A stretch of 35,785 nt of DNA from an uncultured Oscillospiraceae bacterium (lineage in GTDB: Bacteria; Bacillota; Clostridia; Oscillospirales; Oscillospiraceae): the NCBI GenBank assembly GCA_951801655.1, contig CATONV010000022.1:1-35785 (forward strand), in the 5' to 3' direction. The position numbers and the translations under genes are program-made. Below are positions 8,838 to 16,612 of the stretch, one piece after another. The notes below the pieces were generated by a model. That model saw only the letters and a list, made by a program, of their open reading frames with translations. It had not been told where the DNA came from and did not search any database. How positions within the stretch are numbered: position 1 is the stretch's first letter; each line of letters opens with the position of its first letter.

Positions 8838-9058
8838 AGCTATCCCTCCCGCTGATTTTTCAATATCTTACCATAGAAACCGAAAATCGGAAAGACTAAA
8901 ATCTTCTTTTCCCATATAATCGACAATTTTCGATGTTTTTACCCATATTTCGCTTGTGCATGGAAGTCGGATAGTCCATATTTCTTATCAGGGAGAATTT
9001 TCCACCATTTCCGTGGAAAAACTACCCAGAGAAAAATAGACGTATGGAGGTATTCACT

Positions 9059-10189
9059 ATGGCAAGAAAGAAAGTAGAGCGCAACATTTCCTATGACGAC
9101 CAGCGGAAAATCTACTATGTAAGCATGGATCTGGGCAAGGATTCGTCCGGCAAGCGGATCAAGCGTTATCAGACCTTCCGCACCCTGTACGCCGCCCGGA
9201 TGGGTCTGCGCAACTTCCTCACTCACCGGGAGGAGGAGCTGCGCACGCCCCGTCACGACCTCACCCTGGGAGACTGGCTGGATAGCTGGATGGAAACCAT
9301 CGTCCGGCCCACCCGGGCTGAAACCACCGTATACGGCTACCAGAAGATCATCGACAACCACCTTCTCCCCTCTCTGGGAGATATTCCCCTTCTCAAACTC
9401 ACCCCCATGGATATTCAGCAGTACTACATCCAGGTCCAGCAGAACGCCAACCTGTCCAACAACACCCTGCGCAGGCATCACGACCTCCTCTCCTCCTCCC
9501 TGCGCTCGGCGGTGCGGCAGGACAAGCTGCTGGTCTCCCCCATGGACAAGGTGGAGCCGCCCCGGGCCAAGCAGAAGGAGGCCTCCTACTATCGCCCCGA
9601 GGAGCTGAAGCGGCTGTACACCCTGGTGGAGGGTCACTCCCTGGAGCTGTGCGTCAAGCTGGCGGGCAGCTTGGGCATGCGCCGGGAGGAAATCTGCGGC
9701 TTGAAGTGGGAGTGCATCGATTATCAACGCCAGCTGCTCTTTATCCGTGAGGCCCGCACCGCCTTCGGCGCCACCATTGTCCAGAAGGAGACCAAGACCC
9801 GCTCCTCAGTGCGCACTCTGTTCCTGTCCGACGACATGGCCCGGCTGCTCCAGACGGAACAGGAGCGGCAGAAGGAGCTGTACCTCTCCGGGCAGCTGCA
9901 AACGCCCAGCGAGTTTGTAGTGCTGGACCACAAGGGCCTGCCCTACTCCCCCAACGCCCTGTCCCTGGCCTTTACCCGGTTCGTCAAGAAAAACGGGCTG
10001 CCTCGGGTCACCCTCCACGGCCTGCGCCACTCCTTCGCCACCGTGGCCTCCTTCCAGGGGGTGCCTCTGTTCGACATCGGCAAGGCCCTGGGCCACGCCA
10101 CTCCCGCCACCACCGGCAAAATCTACACCCACCTGGTGGACCACACCCATGAGGAGACCCTCATGAAGGTGTCCGACGCGCTGAAGTAA
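9059..10189 (+). CDS. Solitary tyrosine recombinase (phage-type integrase family)
   Basis: A 376-residue site-specific recombinase. The start at 9059 is used because GGAGG (9046-9050) sits 8 nt before it and an ATG at 9044 overlaps that ribosome site. An N-terminal AP2-like arm domain (MARKKVERNISYDDQRKIYY) precedes the SAM-like core-binding domain (~65-150, LTLGDWLDSWMETIVRPTRA) and the catalytic domain (~175-370). Visible catalytic residues: R208 (GMRREEICGLKW), a lysine in QKETKTRSS, H320 and R323 (HGLRHSF), H346 (GHATPATTGKIYTH) and the nucleophile Y356. All are intact, so it should be active. No excisionase, tRNA or mobile genes flank it and its GC-rich codons match the chromosome. Its DNA target is unknown. 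Confidence 0.9.
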   Translation: MARKKVERNISYDDQRKIYYVSMDLGKDSSGKRIKRYQTFRTLYAARMGLRNFLTHREEELRTPRHDLTLGDWLDSWMETIVRPTRAETTVYGYQKIIDNHLLPSLGDIPLLKLTPMDIQQYYIQVQQNANLSNNTLRRHHDLLSSSLRSAVRQDKLLVSPMDKVEPPRAKQKEASYYRPEELKRLYTLVEGHSLELCVKLAGSLGMRREEICGLKWECIDYQRQLLFIREARTAFGATIVQKETKTRSSVRTLFLSDDMARLLQTEQERQKELYLSGQLQTPSEFVVLDHKGLPYSPNALSLAFTRFVKKNGLPRVTLHGLRHSFATVASFQGVPLFDIGKALGHATPATTGKIYTHLVDHTHEETLMKVSDALK

Positions 10190-10198
10190 AGCAGTAGA

Positions 10199-10224
10199 GG
10201 GTGGCCTCCGTGTCGCCCCTTTTT
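10199..10224 (+). terminator. Weak terminator after the recombinase gene
   Basis: Six-pair stem with two G-U pairs, GGGTGG (10199-10204) with TCGCCC (10213-10218), followed by CTTTTT. Confidence 0.4.
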
Positions 10225-10270
10225 CTGCGTTACCCATGTCGCTTTTCCAACACTTGAAGCCAGTTACCTA

Positions 10271-10299
10271 TTGCGGAACCCGGGCAAACGTAGTATGAT
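10271..10299 (+). promoter_or_regulatory. Promoter for the GH13 gene
   Basis: -35 TTGCGG (10271-10276), 17 nt, -10 TATGAT (10294-10299). A small hairpin, TCGCCC-CTTC-GGGCGA (10315-10330), follows in the leader directly before the ribosome site AAGGAG and could slow initiation. Confidence 0.6.
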
Positions 10300-10344
10300 G
10301 TACCAGACAACAACTCGCCCCTTCGGGCGAAAGGAGAGATCGTT

Positions 10345-11658
10345 ATGTGGTTTGATCAAGCAGTCATCTATCAAATCTACCCCTTGGGTCTGTGCGGCGC
10401 ACCGGCGGAGAACGACGGGGCAGTAACTCCGCGCATCCTGCGTCTGTTGGACTGGGTGGAGCATATCAAGAAGACGGGGGCGGACACCGTCCTTCTCAAT
10501 CCGGTGCTGGACAGCGACCGCCACGGCTACGACACCCGGGACTACTTCCGCACCGACCCCCGCCTGGGGACGGACGACGACCTGGCCAAGGTGTGCCAGG
10601 CCTTCCACGACGCCGGGCTGCGGGTCATGTTCGACGGAGTATTCAACCACGTGGGCCGGGGCTTCTGGGCCTTCAAGGATGTGCAGGAGAAAAAGTGGGA
10701 CAGCCCCTACAAGGACTGGTTCCACATCAGTTTCGACGGCAACACCAACTACAACGACGGCTTCTGGTACGAGGGCTGGGAGGGCCACAACGAACTGGTC
10801 AAGCTGAATCTGTTCCATCCGGCGGTGGTGGAACACCAGTTCGAGGCCATCCGCTCCTGGGTGGAGCGGTTCAGCATCGACGGTCTGCGGCTGGATGTAG
10901 CCTACTGCCTGCCCCCGGAGTACCTCAAGCAGCTGCGGGGATTTGCCAACAGTGTCAAACCGGAGTTCGTCCTCATGGGCGAAACCCTCCACGGGGACTA
11001 CAACCGCTGGATGGGGGACGAGTTGTGCCACTCGGTCACCAACTACGAGTGCTACAAGGGGCTGTGGTCCGCCTTCAACTCCATGAACATGTTTGAAATC
11101 GGACACTCCCTGGCCCGGCAGTTCGGCCCGGAACAGTGGACGCTGTACAAGGGAAAGCATCTTCTCAGCTTCCTGGACAACCACGACGTCAACCGCATTG
11201 CCTCCCAGCTCACCAACCCCGACCAGCTTCGCCCCGCCTGGGCCATGGCCTTCGGCATGCCCGGGGTGCCCGCCATTTACTACGGCAGCGAGTGGGGCCT
11301 GAAGGGCACCAAAGGCCACGGCAGCGACGCGGAGCTACGGCCCGCCACCGAAAAGCCGGAGTGGAACGACCTCACCGACTGGATTTCCCGGCTGGCCGAG
11401 GCCAAGAAGGGAAGCCCTGCCCTGTGCTATGGGGCCTATCGCAACGTGGTACTCACCAACAAGCAGATCATCTTTGAGCGCAAATGCGACGAGGAGAGGG
11501 TGCTGGTAGCCATCAACGCCGAGGGCACCCCCTACACCGCCCACTTTGACGCCGGCTGCGGCCGGGCCGTGGACCTGACTTCCGGGGAAATCCACGACTT
11601 CGGCGGCGGGAGTGAGCTGCCCCCCTACAGCGCGTTTTTCTGGAAATGCGAGAGGTAG
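10345..11658 (+). CDS. GH13-family alpha-glycosidase (alpha-amylase superfamily), cytoplasmic
   Basis: A 437-residue (beta/alpha)8 glycoside hydrolase acting on alpha-glucosidic bonds. Conserved blocks are in order: MFDGVFNHVG (region I), GLRLDVA with the nucleophile D184, LMGETL with the acid/base E213, and FLDNHDVNR with the transition-state Asp D281. No signal peptide is present, so it should act inside the cell on imported malto-oligosaccharides or glycogen-type sugars. The size and the lack of an N-terminal domain fit small neopullulanase/maltogenic-amylase-like members; exact specificity cannot be read. A C-terminal beta domain (~350-437) ends PPYSAFFWKCER. The gene stands alone with its own promoter and terminator. 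Confidence 0.88.
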   Translation: MWFDQAVIYQIYPLGLCGAPAENDGAVTPRILRLLDWVEHIKKTGADTVLLNPVLDSDRHGYDTRDYFRTDPRLGTDDDLAKVCQAFHDAGLRVMFDGVFNHVGRGFWAFKDVQEKKWDSPYKDWFHISFDGNTNYNDGFWYEGWEGHNELVKLNLFHPAVVEHQFEAIRSWVERFSIDGLRLDVAYCLPPEYLKQLRGFANSVKPEFVLMGETLHGDYNRWMGDELCHSVTNYECYKGLWSAFNSMNMFEIGHSLARQFGPEQWTLYKGKHLLSFLDNHDVNRIASQLTNPDQLRPAWAMAFGMPGVPAIYYGSEWGLKGTKGHGSDAELRPATEKPEWNDLTDWISRLAEAKKGSPALCYGAYRNVVLTNKQIIFERKCDEERVLVAINAEGTPYTAHFDAGCGRAVDLTSGEIHDFGGGSELPPYSAFFWKCER

Positions 11659-11670
11659 GTCAATCTCAAA

Positions 11671-11705
11671 ACAGCCCCCGCCTTACGGCGAGGGCTGTCG
11701 TTTTA
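11671..11705. terminator. Bidirectional terminator between convergent genes
   Basis: ACAGCCCCCGCC (11671-11682) pairs with GGCGAGGGCTGT (11687-11698), one mismatch, 4-nt loop. CGTTTT follows on + and TTTTGAG on minus. It serves the GH13 gene and the leftward ABM gene. Confidence 0.8.
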
Positions 11706-11712
11706 CACAGGA

Positions 11713-12003
11713 TCAAAATTCATAGCAGACGAGAATGGTTTCATCCACCAGACGTTCCTTGATCTCCCGAATCTGATGGACCACATGGGGCTGCTTTACG
11801 TGGCGCTGCTGGTCCTCCTGCTTCTCCCAGCACTCCACCAGCAGCACCTCGTCCCGCTTTTCCACTGGGAGGTAGAAGTCATACCGAATACACCCCTCCT
11901 CTTTCAGCACGATGTCCCGAATCCCGGCGGCGGACAGCTCGTCCAGGAACTCCTGCCCGCGGCCCGGCTTTACCCGATAGGTCACATTGACTCCAAAGCT
12001 CAT
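11713..12003 (-). CDS. ABM-domain (antibiotic biosynthesis monooxygenase-type) protein
   Basis: A 96-residue dimeric alpha+beta barrel protein. The start ATG at 12003 (MSFGVNVTYRVKPG) follows GGAGAAAGAGGT; an upstream in-frame start would overlap this ribosome site. Typical family features are visible: VKPGRGQEFLDEL, GCIRYDFYLPVEKRDEVLLVECWE, and H79 within a HVKQPHV stretch. The family includes quinol/heme monooxygenases and many small oxidoreductases without known substrate; YgiN-like quinol oxidation is one possibility. It is the last gene of the ruvX-barnase unit (25-nt gap to the previous gene) and ends at a strong terminator. Fold family is safe; function is unknown. Confidence 0.8.
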   Translation of the reverse strand: MSFGVNVTYRVKPGRGQEFLDELSAAGIRDIVLKEEGCIRYDFYLPVEKRDEVLLVECWEKQEDQQRHVKQPHVVHQIREIKERLVDETILVCYEF

Positions 12004-12028
12004 ACCTCTTTCTCCTTTTCTTATTTTT

Positions 12029-12688
12029 TTATGGCTCCCCGTACAGAAGCTCAAAACTCTCGTAGTGGTCGTCGGTGTAGTAGACCAAACCGTCGTTGGA
12101 GAAGACGATACGCTTGGCCCCCCGGGAATTCTCGCCCGGGGTATCGATGTCGCACTCGGTGTAGGTCCGGCCCTTCTCCTTGGGCAGCAGACCCTCCCGG
12201 TTGCCGAAGCGGGACCCGCCGATGGCGGTGCCCTCGCCGGTGTACCTCTCCACGTTGCCGCCGCTCCAGCCGGCGTCCTCGGCCTCGGCCTTGGTGACGT
12301 AGTTGTCCGGCAGCTCGCCGTAGAGATGGATGTACAGGGCTACCTCCTCCTTGGAGGTATACCAGCCGTCCTCATCGACGGAGGCATTGCCCTCATCAGA
12401 CTTGCCGTCGGGACGGTTGCCCTCAGCCTCGTTGCCGTTGGGGTCTTCGTTGGAGGGGGTCTGATCGTTGTCAGGGACACTGCTCTGGCCATCGTCGGGG
12501 AGGTTCCCGTCCTGACTGCCGCCCTCCGGTTCCTGGACGGGCAGGTCAACCAGCTGGCTGGACGATCCATAAACACCATGTATGACGGCGCTGCGGCTGC
12601 CCTGGTTCATCACAACATCCCCACCGCAACCGGTGAGACTCAAAAGCAGCAGTAGGGACAGCAGCAGACTAGGGATACGTCGTTTCAT
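12029..12688 (-). CDS. Barnase-family ribonuclease lipoprotein
   Basis: A 219-residue lipoprotein with a barnase-type RNase domain. Residues 1-21 are a lipoprotein signal (LTGC, lipid on C21), then a disordered Gly/Asp/Asn-rich linker (~22-105). Residues ~107-216 align with barnase throughout: LPDNYVTKAEAEDAGW, IGGSRFGNREGLLP, RTYTECDI, KRIVFSNDG, YYTDDHYESF. All catalytic residues are present: E178, R189, R193 and H208, matching barnase E73, R83, R87 and H102. It should cut RNA 3' of guanosine on the outer face of the membrane, perhaps as a toxin or for nutrient RNA. No barstar-like gene is nearby. It starts 6 nt after ruvX in the same operon. The identification is strong; the role is inference. 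Confidence 0.88.
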   Translation of the reverse strand: MKRRIPSLLLSLLLLLSLTGCGGDVVMNQGSRSAVIHGVYGSSSQLVDLPVQEPEGGSQDGNLPDDGQSSVPDNDQTPSNEDPNGNEAEGNRPDGKSDEGNASVDEDGWYTSKEEVALYIHLYGELPDNYVTKAEAEDAGWSGGNVERYTGEGTAIGGSRFGNREGLLPKEKGRTYTECDIDTPGENSRGAKRIVFSNDGLVYYTDDHYESFELLYGEP

Positions 12689-12694
12689 GTCAAA

Positions 12695-13117
12695 TCACTC
12701 CCGTTTCATTCGCTTAAAGTCCAGATAGTTCTCCAAAATCAGGGACGCCGCTACGGCGTCCACAATTTTTTTCCGCTTGCGGCCGTCCTTGCCCTGATTG
12801 AACAAAATCCGGTGGGCATCGATGGTGGTGCGCCGCTCGTCCCACAAAATCACCTTCATCCCGGCGGCCTCCTCCAACGCCGCAGCCAGTTCCCGATACA
12901 GGTCCGCCTTTCTCCCGTCGGTGCCGTCCATATTTTTGGGAAAACCCAGCACCACCTCGTCGGGACGGTACTCCTCGATGAATTCGAGCAGCCTGTCCAG
13001 CACCACCTCCTGCCGCCAGCTGTTGATGGTGGCGGTGGTGCCCACCAGAAAGCCGGTGGGGTCAGACAGGGCCACCCCGGTATGGGCGTCGCCGTAGTCA
13101 ATGGCCATAACGCGCAT
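12695..13117 (-). CDS. ruvX: YqgF/RuvX-family putative Holliday junction resolvase / pre-16S rRNA nuclease
   Basis: A 140-residue RNase H-fold nuclease, normal for the family. The start ATG 13117 (MRVMAIDYGD) follows AGAGGAGAG; longer in-frame starts lack a site. Motifs: AIDYGDAHTGVALSD at 4-18 with the metal Asp D7, GFPKNMDGTDGRK, ILWDERRTT and VDAVAASLILENYL with the last Asp. Known work on the family points to 16S rRNA 5' end processing and Holliday junction cleavage. It heads a three-gene unit with the barnase lipoprotein and the ABM protein, read from the promoter at 13142-13170. Confidence 0.9.
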   Translation of the reverse strand: MRVMAIDYGDAHTGVALSDPTGFLVGTTATINSWRQEVVLDRLLEFIEEYRPDEVVLGFPKNMDGTDGRKADLYRELAAALEEAAGMKVILWDERRTTIDAHRILFNQGKDGRKRKKIVDAVAASLILENYLDFKRMKRE

Positions 13118-13141
13118 CCTATCTCTCCTCTCTTTGGGCCT

Positions 13142-13170
13142 ATTATACCGGGAAACAGGCAAAAGCGCAA
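13142..13170 (-). promoter_or_regulatory. Promoter for ruvX-barnase-ABM
   Basis: On the minus strand -35 TTGCGC (13170-13165), 17 nt, -10 TATAAT (13147-13142). It places the start about 17 nt before the ruvX start codon. Confidence 0.75.
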
Positions 13171-13211
13171 GTGGGAGTAGGCCCAGAACAGAAAATTATT
13201 GAAAATCAGCT

Positions 13212-13340
13212 CTGTCAAGGCGCCAAAAGCCTCCTTTCGAAAGGAGGCGCCCCAGCGCGCACATCGGACAGCCGCTGGCGGCTTTGCGCCTTACGGATGT
13301 CACATACCCGGAGGGGTACTGGACGGAGGTCATTTGACAG
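13212..13340. mobile_element. Possible MITE-like element with inverted ends
   Basis: CTGTCAA (13212-13218) and TTGACAG (13334-13340) form a perfect 7-bp terminal inverted repeat around 129 bp with no gene. Inside are a perfect 18-bp palindrome, CCTCCTTTCGAAAGGAGG (13230-13247), and a GCCGC/GCGGC hairpin in an outer ACATC/GATGT stem. No clear target-site duplication is seen. It could be a non-autonomous transposable element or a folded RNA. Confidence 0.4.
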
Positions 13341-13344
13341 TCTA

Positions 13345-13372
13345 CGCGGCCCCTTCCGAGGAAGGGGCCGCG
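13345..13372 (-). terminator. Strong GC hairpin after larA
   Basis: CGCGGCCCCTTCC (13345-13357) and GGAAGGGGCCGCG (13360-13372) are perfect complements, giving a stem of at least 12 pairs with a CGAG loop, 7 nt beyond the larA stop. No T-run follows, so it may act as a 3' stabilising hairpin or a weak terminator. Confidence 0.5.
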
Positions 13373-13379
13373 TTCGGCT

Positions 13380-14684
13380 TTACAGATTTGACGGCGGGAC
13401 CGCCGGCTCCAAAATGGGAACCGCCTCTCCCCCCTCTGAAATGATCAAAAGGAACGGATCGCTTCGCCGGGCCAGCGCCTCCTCCAGCGCCTGCTGCAGC
13501 CGGGCCTGTGCATAGTGTCCCATCCCCGCCCGGGCACACTGGGCCGGCGTCATACCGTCGCTGATGAGGGTCATGCGGCACTGCCGGGCAATCCGGCCCA
13601 TACTCACGCCAACCGCCATGGTCAGCAGGTCTTCCCCGGTCTGTCCGGCCTGGACCCGCATTTCCAGCTCCTTTTGTCCCTGATCCATCCCCATATAATC
13701 CAAAATTTTTGGGTGGGGTCCCACTCCCTCGGAACAGGCGGCCAGCAAAAGCAGCTCTCCTCCCTCCGGAAGCACGCTGGCCGGGCCGTAGGCCGCCTTG
13801 CCGCACTGCCAAAAGTCCATATAAATGGGGTAGGCCGAGCTCAGCACAACGTCGGGCCGCCGGCTGAGTGCAATGCCATAAATTTCCCGGGCAAAGGAGA
13901 CCGCCTTGCGCTGGGCCTGGATGTAGTGGCCGGCAGTTACTGCGTACAGCTCCATGTTCTCGTCCAGGACCGTGTTGACAATGTAGTGCAGACCGATCTG
14001 TGCGGTCCATTTCTCCACAGCCAGCCGGGTGGGCGCCTCCACCATGCCCAGGAGAATTTCCTCCCGCAGGCCCTGCATCACATGAAACTGCGAGACAATG
14101 TCCGCCGCAGTAATGCCCGGATACAGTATTTTCGCGCCGCCGCTCCACCCCATGCAGCCATGGGGCGCCACGCTGCCGATTCCGATTCGCACATCCGCCT
14201 CCATGGCGGGGGCGAACACGCGAATGGGTGTGCCCAGCTCGCTGCAGCCAACCTGGACAAGCCGGTCCGGATTTTCAAACTCGCTGTTGTACACCCGGTA
14301 GCGGTCGAAAATGTCCTGGCCCAGCTTGGAAATCATTTCCTCCCGCGTCATGTACCGGTGGCTGCCCAGGGCCATTACAATGAAGATATCCTCCCGACGA
14401 ACCCCGGCGCCTTCCATGCGGGGCAGCAGTTCCTTCAAAATCAGGGAAACCGGGGTCATTCGGGTGTTGTCGTCACTGATGATACACACCTTCTGCCCCG
14501 GACGGACCACCTGCTCAATGGGCGGCGCGCCCACCGGCCGGTCCAGCGCGGCGCGCACCGCGGCGGCCGGATCCGCCGTACGCCGGCCCGGGCTCAGACG
14601 GGCACATTGAAAACGCACTCCCGCCGGCACGAAAACCGAATAGCTCTCGGCCCCGCAGCGCAGAAAAGTTGTTCTGTCTTCCAT
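13380..14684 (-). CDS. larA: LarA-family nickel-pincer 2-hydroxyacid racemase
   Basis: A 434-residue member of the lactate racemase family. The start ATG 14684 (MEDRTTFLRC) avoids overlap with dctM, which ends 13 nt upstream. Key residues fall almost exactly at LarA positions: D72 and R75 (SDDNTR), H109, H175 (VAPHGCMGWSGG), K185 (GGAKILYPG, the lysine that carries the nickel pincer cofactor) and H201. The enzyme should interconvert stereoisomers of a 2-hydroxyacid by hydride abstraction. The family also handles acids other than lactate, and placement behind a TRAP transporter suggests the substrate is what the transporter imports. The cofactor genes larB, larC and larE are not in this window. 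Family sure, substrate open. Confidence 0.85.
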   Translation of the reverse strand: MEDRTTFLRCGAESYSVFVPAGVRFQCARLSPGRRTADPAAAVRAALDRPVGAPPIEQVVRPGQKVCIISDDNTRMTPVSLILKELLPRMEGAGVRREDIFIVMALGSHRYMTREEMISKLGQDIFDRYRVYNSEFENPDRLVQVGCSELGTPIRVFAPAMEADVRIGIGSVAPHGCMGWSGGAKILYPGITAADIVSQFHVMQGLREEILLGMVEAPTRLAVEKWTAQIGLHYIVNTVLDENMELYAVTAGHYIQAQRKAVSFAREIYGIALSRRPDVVLSSAYPIYMDFWQCGKAAYGPASVLPEGGELLLLAACSEGVGPHPKILDYMGMDQGQKELEMRVQAGQTGEDLLTMAVGVSMGRIARQCRMTLISDGMTPAQCARAGMGHYAQARLQQALEEALARRSDPFLLIISEGGEAVPILEPAVPPSNL

Positions 14685-14697
14685 GCAAAAATCAACC

Positions 14698-15993
14698 TCA
14701 GCCCATAGCCTCGAAGATTCTGCCCAGCCCCATGGAGATCGGCTCCACATAGGTGATCAACAGCAGACAGATCAGCATGGCGCCAATAAAGGGGATTGCC
14801 GCCTTGGATATTTTTTCGATCTTCATATCGGCTACCGACGCGGCGACAAACAGATTGACGCCGTAAGGAGGGGTGACAAAGCCGATGGCCAAGGCAACCG
14901 TCATAACGATGCCGAAATGGACCGAGCTCATACCCATACCGGTGACCACGGGCAGGAACACAGGTGTCAGAATCAGGCAGGAGGAGATATTGTCCACAAA
15001 CAGACCGAAAATCAGCAGCACAATAATCATGACCAGCAGGAGCATCCAGTCCGCTGAGATAGCGGACATCATGGCGGCGGCGATCTTGTTGGGGATCTGC
15101 TCGATCGTCAGATAGGAGGCGAAGGCCATGGAGAAGCCCAGCGCCAGGCCGGTCAGACCGTTCAGGTCGGCAGTAGCCTTCAGGGCGTCAACCCAGATCT
15201 TCCACGTCAGCTCCTTGTACACGAACACGCCTATCACCAGGGAGTAGACAGTGGCCACTACGGCGGCCTCGGTGGGCGTGAAGAAGCTGCCGTAGATGCC
15301 GCCCAAAATAATCACAGGGGCCATCAGTGCCCAGAAGGAATCCTTAAAGGTGGTCCACAGACCGGGATGCTCCTTGGCCTCTGCGATAGTCATGCCCTTG
15401 TAGCCGCGCTTTTTGGAAATGATGTAGCATACAAGCATCAGGGCAACGCCGATCAGAATGCCGGGAATCAGGCCGGCGGTAAACATATCGCCCACCGACG
15501 CGCCGGCGGCCACGGCGTAGATGACAAAGGGAATGCTGGGCGGGATGATAACGCCGATGGTGCCGGCCGTAGCGGTCAGACCGGTGGCAAAACCCTTATC
15601 ATAGCCCCGTTTCTCCATTTCAGGAATCATGATGGAGCCCATGGCGGTGACGGTGGCGGGACCGGAACCGGAGATGGCCGCGAAGAACATGCAGCCGATG
15701 ATGGTCGCCATGCCCAGTCCGCCGGTGAGTCTGGCCACCAGGGCGTCCGCCATATTGACAATGCGCCGGGCAATGCCGCCCAGAGCCATCAGGTTGCCGG
15801 CCAGCATGAAAAAGGGGATGGCCAGCAGCGTGAAGGAATCCAGGCCGGTAAACGCCTTTTGGGCGATCATGGTCAGAGAGATGTTGCTGAAAAACACCAT
15901 AGTCACCGAGGTGGCCACGCCCAGAGAGACTCCAATGGGAACACTGAGCATCACCAGGACAAAAAAGATGCCGAATAGTACCGCAATGTTCAT
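14698..15993 (-). CDS. dctM: TRAP transporter large membrane subunit DctM
   Basis: A 431-residue integral membrane protein with about 11-12 membrane segments. It forms the ion-coupled translocation channel of a tripartite TRAP importer for carboxylates. Family landmarks: LGVATSVTMVFFSNISL, LLAIPFFMLAGNLMALGGIARRI, AAISGSGPATVTAMGSIMIPEM, the VIIPPSIPFVIYAVAAGASVG re-entrant loop, and the C-terminal VTPPYGVNLFVAASVA. Its ATG overlaps the dctQ stop in ATGA, indicating translational coupling. It works with DctQ and DctP directly upstream. Confidence 0.93.
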   Translation of the reverse strand: MNIAVLFGIFFVLVMLSVPIGVSLGVATSVTMVFFSNISLTMIAQKAFTGLDSFTLLAIPFFMLAGNLMALGGIARRIVNMADALVARLTGGLGMATIIGCMFFAAISGSGPATVTAMGSIMIPEMEKRGYDKGFATGLTATAGTIGVIIPPSIPFVIYAVAAGASVGDMFTAGLIPGILIGVALMLVCYIISKKRGYKGMTIAEAKEHPGLWTTFKDSFWALMAPVIILGGIYGSFFTPTEAAVVATVYSLVIGVFVYKELTWKIWVDALKATADLNGLTGLALGFSMAFASYLTIEQIPNKIAAAMMSAISADWMLLLVMIIVLLIFGLFVDNISSCLILTPVFLPVVTGMGMSSVHFGIVMTVALAIGFVTPPYGVNLFVAASVADMKIEKISKAAIPFIGAMLICLLLITYVEPISMGLGRIFEAMG

Positions 15994-16481
15994 TCTGCCG
16001 CCTCCTTCTTCCGCCCGAACTGATCCTTGATGGTACGCTCAACGATCCGAATGCACATCACAAACATGCCCACGGGAATGGACGCGTAGCAGAACTGCAT
16101 GGGGATCTTCAGGGCGGAGGATTTCTGGCCGAAGCCCGCGATCGTACCGACCACGCCCATACCCTGATAGATGACAAATATGCCAAAGCCAAGCCACACC
16201 AATGTTACAAACAGCTCCAGAATCTTCTGCATTCCGGCAGGAAGCCGGTCCTTCAGCATGGTAATGCGCAAATGGGTCCCATTGCGGGCGGCGTAGCTGA
16301 CGCCCAGCCAGGTCTGCCAAACATAGAGATACCGGGCCAGCTCCTCCGACCAGTACAGCGAATTGTTGAACACGCGGCGCATGACCACCTGAAGAAAGAC
16401 CAGGGCCACACTCACCATAAGGGAATAGATCAGAAGGAACTCCTCAAAATGGTCCCAGATTTTGTATATGGTCTGTTTCAT
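15990..16481 (-). CDS. dctQ: TRAP transporter small membrane subunit DctQ
   Basis: A 163-residue protein with four predicted membrane helices (about 15-37, 50-68, 88-112, 130-150). Signature residues are present: FLQVVMRRVFNNSLYWSEELARYLYVWQ and the following GVSYAARNGTHLRI. It docks DctP onto DctM. It overlaps dctM by 4 nt. It is separated from dctP by 131 nt that contain a large hairpin, so it may be made at a lower level than the binding protein. Confidence 0.93.
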   Translation of the reverse strand: MKQTIYKIWDHFEEFLLIYSLMVSVALVFLQVVMRRVFNNSLYWSEELARYLYVWQTWLGVSYAARNGTHLRITMLKDRLPAGMQKILELFVTLVWLGFGIFVIYQGMGVVGTIAGFGQKSSALKIPMQFCYASIPVGMFVMCIRIVERTIKDQFGRKKEAAE

Positions 16482-16525
16482 TTCTTAACTCCCATCCTGC
16501 ATATCGGTTATATGGTATAAAATTT

Positions 16526-16579
16526 CCGGGGGACAGGCCGGAGCGGCGGAACTTCGCCGCCCAGAACGCCGTCCCCCGG
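16526..16579 (-). terminator. Intercistronic hairpin between dctP and dctQ (attenuator)
   Basis: CCGGGGGAC (16526-16534) pairs with GTCCCCCGG (16571-16579), enclosing an inner GGCGG/CCGCC hairpin. On the minus strand AAATTTTAT follows. It is probably a partial terminator or processing site that keeps the binding protein in excess over the membrane subunits. Confidence 0.55.
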
Positions 16580-16612
16580 CAGGGTCAATCGTATGAAATT
16601 ATGTGCGCGGCA

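Noticed and set aside
9044-9058. Upstream ATG for the recombinase
   Set aside because: It overlaps the GGAGG ribosome site that clearly serves ATG 9059.
10315-10330. Hairpin before the GH13 gene as a riboswitch
   Set aside because: Only a 6-bp stem with a CTTC loop and no room for a ligand-binding core.
11713-12003. ABM-domain gene as a barstar-like inhibitor for the neighbouring barnase
   Set aside because: The sequence fits the ABM fold with VKPG and RYDFY blocks and has none of the barstar pattern.
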